From contig JAVBNO010000077.1 of the NCBI GenBank assembly GCA_031551485.1, positions 1 to 6,660 on the forward strand: DNA of 6,660 bases, written 5' to 3'. This DNA is from JAVBNO01 sp031551485. GTDB taxonomy: Bacteria; Bacillota; Clostridia; Oscillospirales; Ruminococcaceae. The position numbers were made by a program, and so were the translations under genes. Under the pieces are notes generated by a model, which worked only from the letters and a program-made list of their open reading frames with translations, did not search any database and had not been told where the DNA came from. Positions 6,333-6,660 of this stretch are shown here, piece after piece. The stretch's first letter is position 1. Every line of letters begins with the position of its first letter.

Positions 6333-6577
6333 GATAACAAATCAAAATAAAGCAGACGTACTGCCTCTCTGGCGGACATATAGCATGTCGCTCGGGCCGC
6401 GACGGGCCCACACTTTTTGGCGCAAAAAGTATGCAAAAACATTTTTCGGGGAAACCACATGGTTTCCCCCACCCCCATCCTTAGGGCGAGGGTATAGGTG
6501 CACAGGAAACGCGCGGCTCTGCGGGGAAACGGTGTTGGACCTGCGCTAAAGGTGCAGCAGAAAAAAGGGCTGATACC
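6333..6577 (+). repeat. Full-length (~245 bp) unit of the intergenic repeat, copy C2
   Basis: Same order of elements as copies A and B. The third stem (6409-6433) is CACACTTTTT/AAAAAGTATG around GGCGC, with one imperfect pair. The fourth stem GGGGAAACC/GGTTTCCCC with ACAT loop (6448-6469) is perfect. The first stem is weakened (GCC/GGC, 6363-6373). CCTTAGGGCGAGGG follows. The unit is two bases shorter than A, so indels are not in threes. It is in the same orientation as the left array although the adjacent gene reads the other way. Confidence 0.88.
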
Positions 6578-6660
6578 GATATCAATATAGAAATACAGCA
6601 GGCGTGCAGTTGCTCCGACGGGCATATAGCATGTCGCTTGGGCCGCGACCGGCCCATACT
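6578..6660 (+). repeat. Partial unit of the intergenic repeat, copy D, cut by the window end
   Basis: Begins GATATCAATATAG and runs through GTTG/CGAC around a CTC loop (6609-6619), the perfect GGGCCG/CGGCCC stem with CGAC loop, and the first bases of the CATACT arm. The array therefore continues to the right of the window. Confidence 0.85.

Noticed and set aside
6146..6625. A 159-residue minus-strand protein over the right array
   Set aside because: It is made of repeat sequence, with frame changes between copies and no conserved ribosome binding site; non-coding repeat is the better explanation.
1..6660. Insertion sequence or transposase
   Set aside because: No transposase-like protein and no terminal inverted repeats with target duplications were visible around the repeats.

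Overview
The window looks like a chromosomal segment of a GC-rich Firmicute, most likely a clostridial gut lineage such as Oscillospiraceae/Ruminococcaceae. That placement is an inference from the protein families, the AAAGG-type ribosome binding sites and the style of the intergenic repeats; no rRNA or marker gene is present to prove it.

Layout. Positions 1-491 hold two tandem copies of a ~247 bp non-coding repeat. Next come two minus-strand genes: a Nudix hydrolase (551-1033) and, upstream of it, a large Ca2+-type P-type ATPase (1184-3826). A 377 bp divergent intergenic region (3827-4203) carries a plausible promoter for the plus strand. Two plus-strand genes follow, overlapping by an ATGA: a DUF21/CBS/CorC-type membrane protein (4204-5538) and a 3-methyladenine DNA glycosylase of the AAG/MPG family (5535-6122). 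A strong intrinsic terminator overlaps the glycosylase stop codon. From about 6185 to the end the same repeat family returns in the same orientation: a hairpin remnant, a short ~109 bp unit, a full ~245 bp unit and the start of another.

How the genes fit together. The divergent pair (a cation-pumping ATPase and a CorB/CorC-like transporter) suggests a small divalent-cation homeostasis locus sharing one regulatory gap. The glycosylase (base-excision repair) is translationally coupled to the transporter. The Nudix hydrolase (nucleotide-derivative clean-up) lies behind the ATPase with its own ribosome binding site. The coding genes are all recognisable families. The unusual part is the repeat family, which flanks the gene block as direct repeats, contains four successive small inverted repeats per unit, and shows paired (compensatory) changes in at least two of the stems. 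This suggests that base-pairing rather than protein coding is what is conserved. Long open frames through these repeats are artefacts: successive copies are read in different frames.
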